64,000 nucleotides of DNA from Blautia massiliensis (ex Durand et al. 2017). Lineage in GTDB: Bacteria > Bacillota > Clostridia > Lachnospirales > Lachnospiraceae. The notes beneath the pieces are model-generated. The model ran no database searches and was not told where the DNA came from. It saw only the letters and a list, made by a program, of their open reading frames with translations. A program made the translations under genes and the position numbers. Shown here piece after piece: positions 62,553 to 64,000 of this stretch (the first letter of the stretch is position 1; the number at the start of each line of letters is the position of its first letter). The stretch is taken from NCBI RefSeq assembly GCF_001487165.1, contig NZ_LN913006.1, positions 3,130,657 to 3,194,656 on the forward strand. Direction: 5' to 3'.

Positions 62553-64000
62553 ATGACAGTTAAGAAATGGAAACACAGCGGAACAAAGAAACACAGCATG
62601 TCAGACCGTGAAATACGAAACGGTCTTCTTTCGGAAAAAGTAGCAGAGGAGGGTATTGTACTGCTGAAAAATGATAAAAAAACACTCCCTCTGAATATTT
62701 CCACGAAAATAGGTTTATACGGCGCCGGTGCGGGAAAGACAGTGAAAGGCGGAACAGGTTCCGGTGATGTGAATAACAGAAGTAACATTTCTATTTATCA
62801 GGGATTGAAAGAAAACGGTATTCAGATCGTAAGCGAGAAATGGCTGGCCAATTATGAGTCAATATACGCAGAAGCACGCAGGGCATGGAAAGAAAAAATA
62901 CTGGAAGAAGCAAAGTTTGTGGAAAATCCTTTTGATGCCTATGCGGAAAATCCCTTTGCAATGCCGGAAGGCCGTGCAGTCACAGCAGAAGATACTGTCG
63001 ATGCCCAGACAGCAATCTATGTGGTAAGCAGGATTTCCGGTGAGGGAAAGGATAGGCGCAGGGTCGAGGGAGATTATTATCTGAGCAGACGGGAGCAGGA
63101 GGATATCCGGTTCCTTGATGCACAGAAGATTCCTATAGTACTTATCCTGAATTCCGGCGGTCCGGTAGAACTGACAGATATTCTGGAAGAAACAGAAAAT
63201 ATCTGTGCTGTCCTGAATATTTCCCAGCTTGGACAAAGAGGCGGACTTGCCCTCGCCAATGTCCTTCTGGGAAAGGTAACTCCAGGCGGCAAGCTGACTG
63301 CAACATGGGCCAGAAGGTATGAGGATTATCCGTGTGCAGAGGAATACAGCTATCTTAATGGCAAGCTTGAAAGAGAAGAGTACAAGGAAGGAATTTATAC
63401 AGGATATCGTTATTTTGATACTTTTGGTGTAAAACCGCTGTTTCCGTTTGGATATGGACTTTCTTACACAGAAATGCAGATACGCTTCCATGGGATGAAA
63501 ACATCAGGGGATGGCGTTGAAGTTGAAGCAGAGGTAACGAATACAGGAGAAACTTTTTCGGGAAAAGAGGTCGTGCAGGTCTATGTGTCTCTTCCACAGG
63601 ATGAATCAGGGAAGGAATACCGTCGGCTGGCTGGCTTTGCAAAAACAAAACTTCTGAAGCCGGGGGAAAAAGAACTGCTGAAAATCGGGATCGACAGAAA
63701 GACACTGGCATATTTTTCCGAAGAGCAGCATGCCTGGATTGCTGAAAAAGGTTATTATGCTGTCTGGGTCGGAAACAGCATTGCATCGCTTACGCTGGCT
63801 GCAATGCTTGAAGTGCCGGAGAGTGTGATCCTGGATAAAACGAATATCCTTGAGAATCAGACTGATATTACTGAAGAAGTTTATGACCGCCAGAATCTTT
63901 CTGCCAGAACTCTGAAATGGAAAGAGAAGGCAGAGAATGAGAAGATTGGAAGATATATCTATTATCCTGAACCAGAGAAGAGAACAGAATGCACCTGCCA
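62553..64000 (+). CDS. GH3 beta-glucosidase with permuted domain order (partial)
   Basis: The gene starts at ATG 62553 and runs open to the window edge (482 codons seen). It begins with the GH3 (alpha/beta)6 sandwich domain (VAEEGIVLLKNDKKTLPLN, LILNSGGPVELTD, LGQRGGLALANVLLGKVTPGGKL described by pieces), then a fibronectin-III-like domain (VTNTGETFSGKEVVQVYVS). In usual GH3 enzymes these come after the TIM barrel; here they come first, so the barrel with the catalytic Asp should follow beyond 64000, as in the permuted Ruminococcus-type beta-glucosidases. No signal peptide, so it acts on imported oligoglucosides in the cytoplasm. Confidence 0.88.
   Translation, partial: MTVKKWKHSGTKKHSMSDREIRNGLLSEKVAEEGIVLLKNDKKTLPLNISTKIGLYGAGAGKTVKGGTGSGDVNNRSNISIYQGLKENGIQIVSEKWLANYESIYAEARRAWKEKILEEAKFVENPFDAYAENPFAMPEGRAVTAEDTVDAQTAIYVVSRISGEGKDRRRVEGDYYLSRREQEDIRFLDAQKIPIVLILNSGGPVELTDILEETENICAVLNISQLGQRGGLALANVLLGKVTPGGKLTATWARRYEDYPCAEEYSYLNGKLEREEYKEGIYTGYRYFDTFGVKPLFPFGYGLSYTEMQIRFHGMKTSGDGVEVEAEVTNTGETFSGKEVVQVYVSLPQDESGKEYRRLAGFAKTKLLKPGEKELLKIGIDRKTLAYFSEEQHAWIAEKGYYAVWVGNSIASLTLAAMLEVPESVILDKTNILENQTDITEEVYDRQNLSARTLKWKEKAENEKIGRYIYYPEPEKRTECTC

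Overview
The window reads as chromosome of an anaerobic, acetogenic gut Firmicute, most likely Lachnospiraceae (Blautia or a close relative). The reasons are strong AGGAGG-type ribosome sites, moderate GC with AT-rich foreign blocks, an RnfC2/MetV/MetF methylene-tetrahydrofolate reductase set as in acetogens, Csp-like subtilase fragments, GH94 phosphorylases and Tn4451-like serine-recombinase elements. No rRNA, tRNA or CRISPR array was seen.

Layout. (1) 1-706 and 22172-23084 are two halves of one S8 subtilase gene. It is split by a ~21.5 kb mobilizable element (about 701-22171) bounded by ATGAAC direct repeats and 17-bp inverted ends. The element carries tnpV, a PBECR4-type nuclease-like gene, a MobQ relaxase with an IncQ-like oriT, a plasmid-type replication and partition block (repA, dnaC-like loader, parM, parR), a decaying peptide-maturation/export cluster (ABC transporter, frameshifted radical SAM enzyme, lipoprotein, subtilase, truncated ABC exporter), a large STAND NTPase with a LexA-like box in its promoter, tnpW, and two coupled large serine recombinases. 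(2) 23.1-28.4 kb is a second accessory patch: an XRE regulator with a partner, an AlbA_2/Schlafen fragment cut by an IS256-family remnant, a third serine recombinase ruined by stops, and an intact AAA ATPase + PD-(D/E)XK-like nuclease pair that is a candidate defence system. (3) 28.5-33.8 kb is a signalling island: a 7TM sensor, a PAS histidine kinase and a LuxR-type response regulator, bracketed by two small zinc-ribbon proteins.

(4) 34.2-38.6 kb holds core metabolism: a MetV-RnfC2 fusion, a separate MetV, MetF, and uridine kinase. (5) 38.7-41.4 kb has a ROK regulator with a TnpB-encoding IS200/IS605-type element just upstream of it. (6) 41.6-47.2 kb is a polyol/sugar-acid operon: long-chain polyol dehydrogenase, GntP permease, an unusual HPr-like-PfkB kinase fusion, a VOC protein and a GntR/FCD regulator. 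(7) 47.3-52.9 kb has an amino-acid permease overlapping a serine hydrolase, an LRR protein and a VWA/metallopeptidase-like protein. (8) 53-64 kb is a beta-glucan/oligoglucoside locus: two GH94 phosphorylases, an AraC regulator, an ABC sugar importer and a domain-permuted GH3 beta-glucosidase that runs off the end. A nearly identical 21-bp motif overlaps the -35 region of both the phosphorylase and transporter promoters and is a good candidate AraC operator.

All functional names come from reading translated sequence and recalling families; no database search was run.
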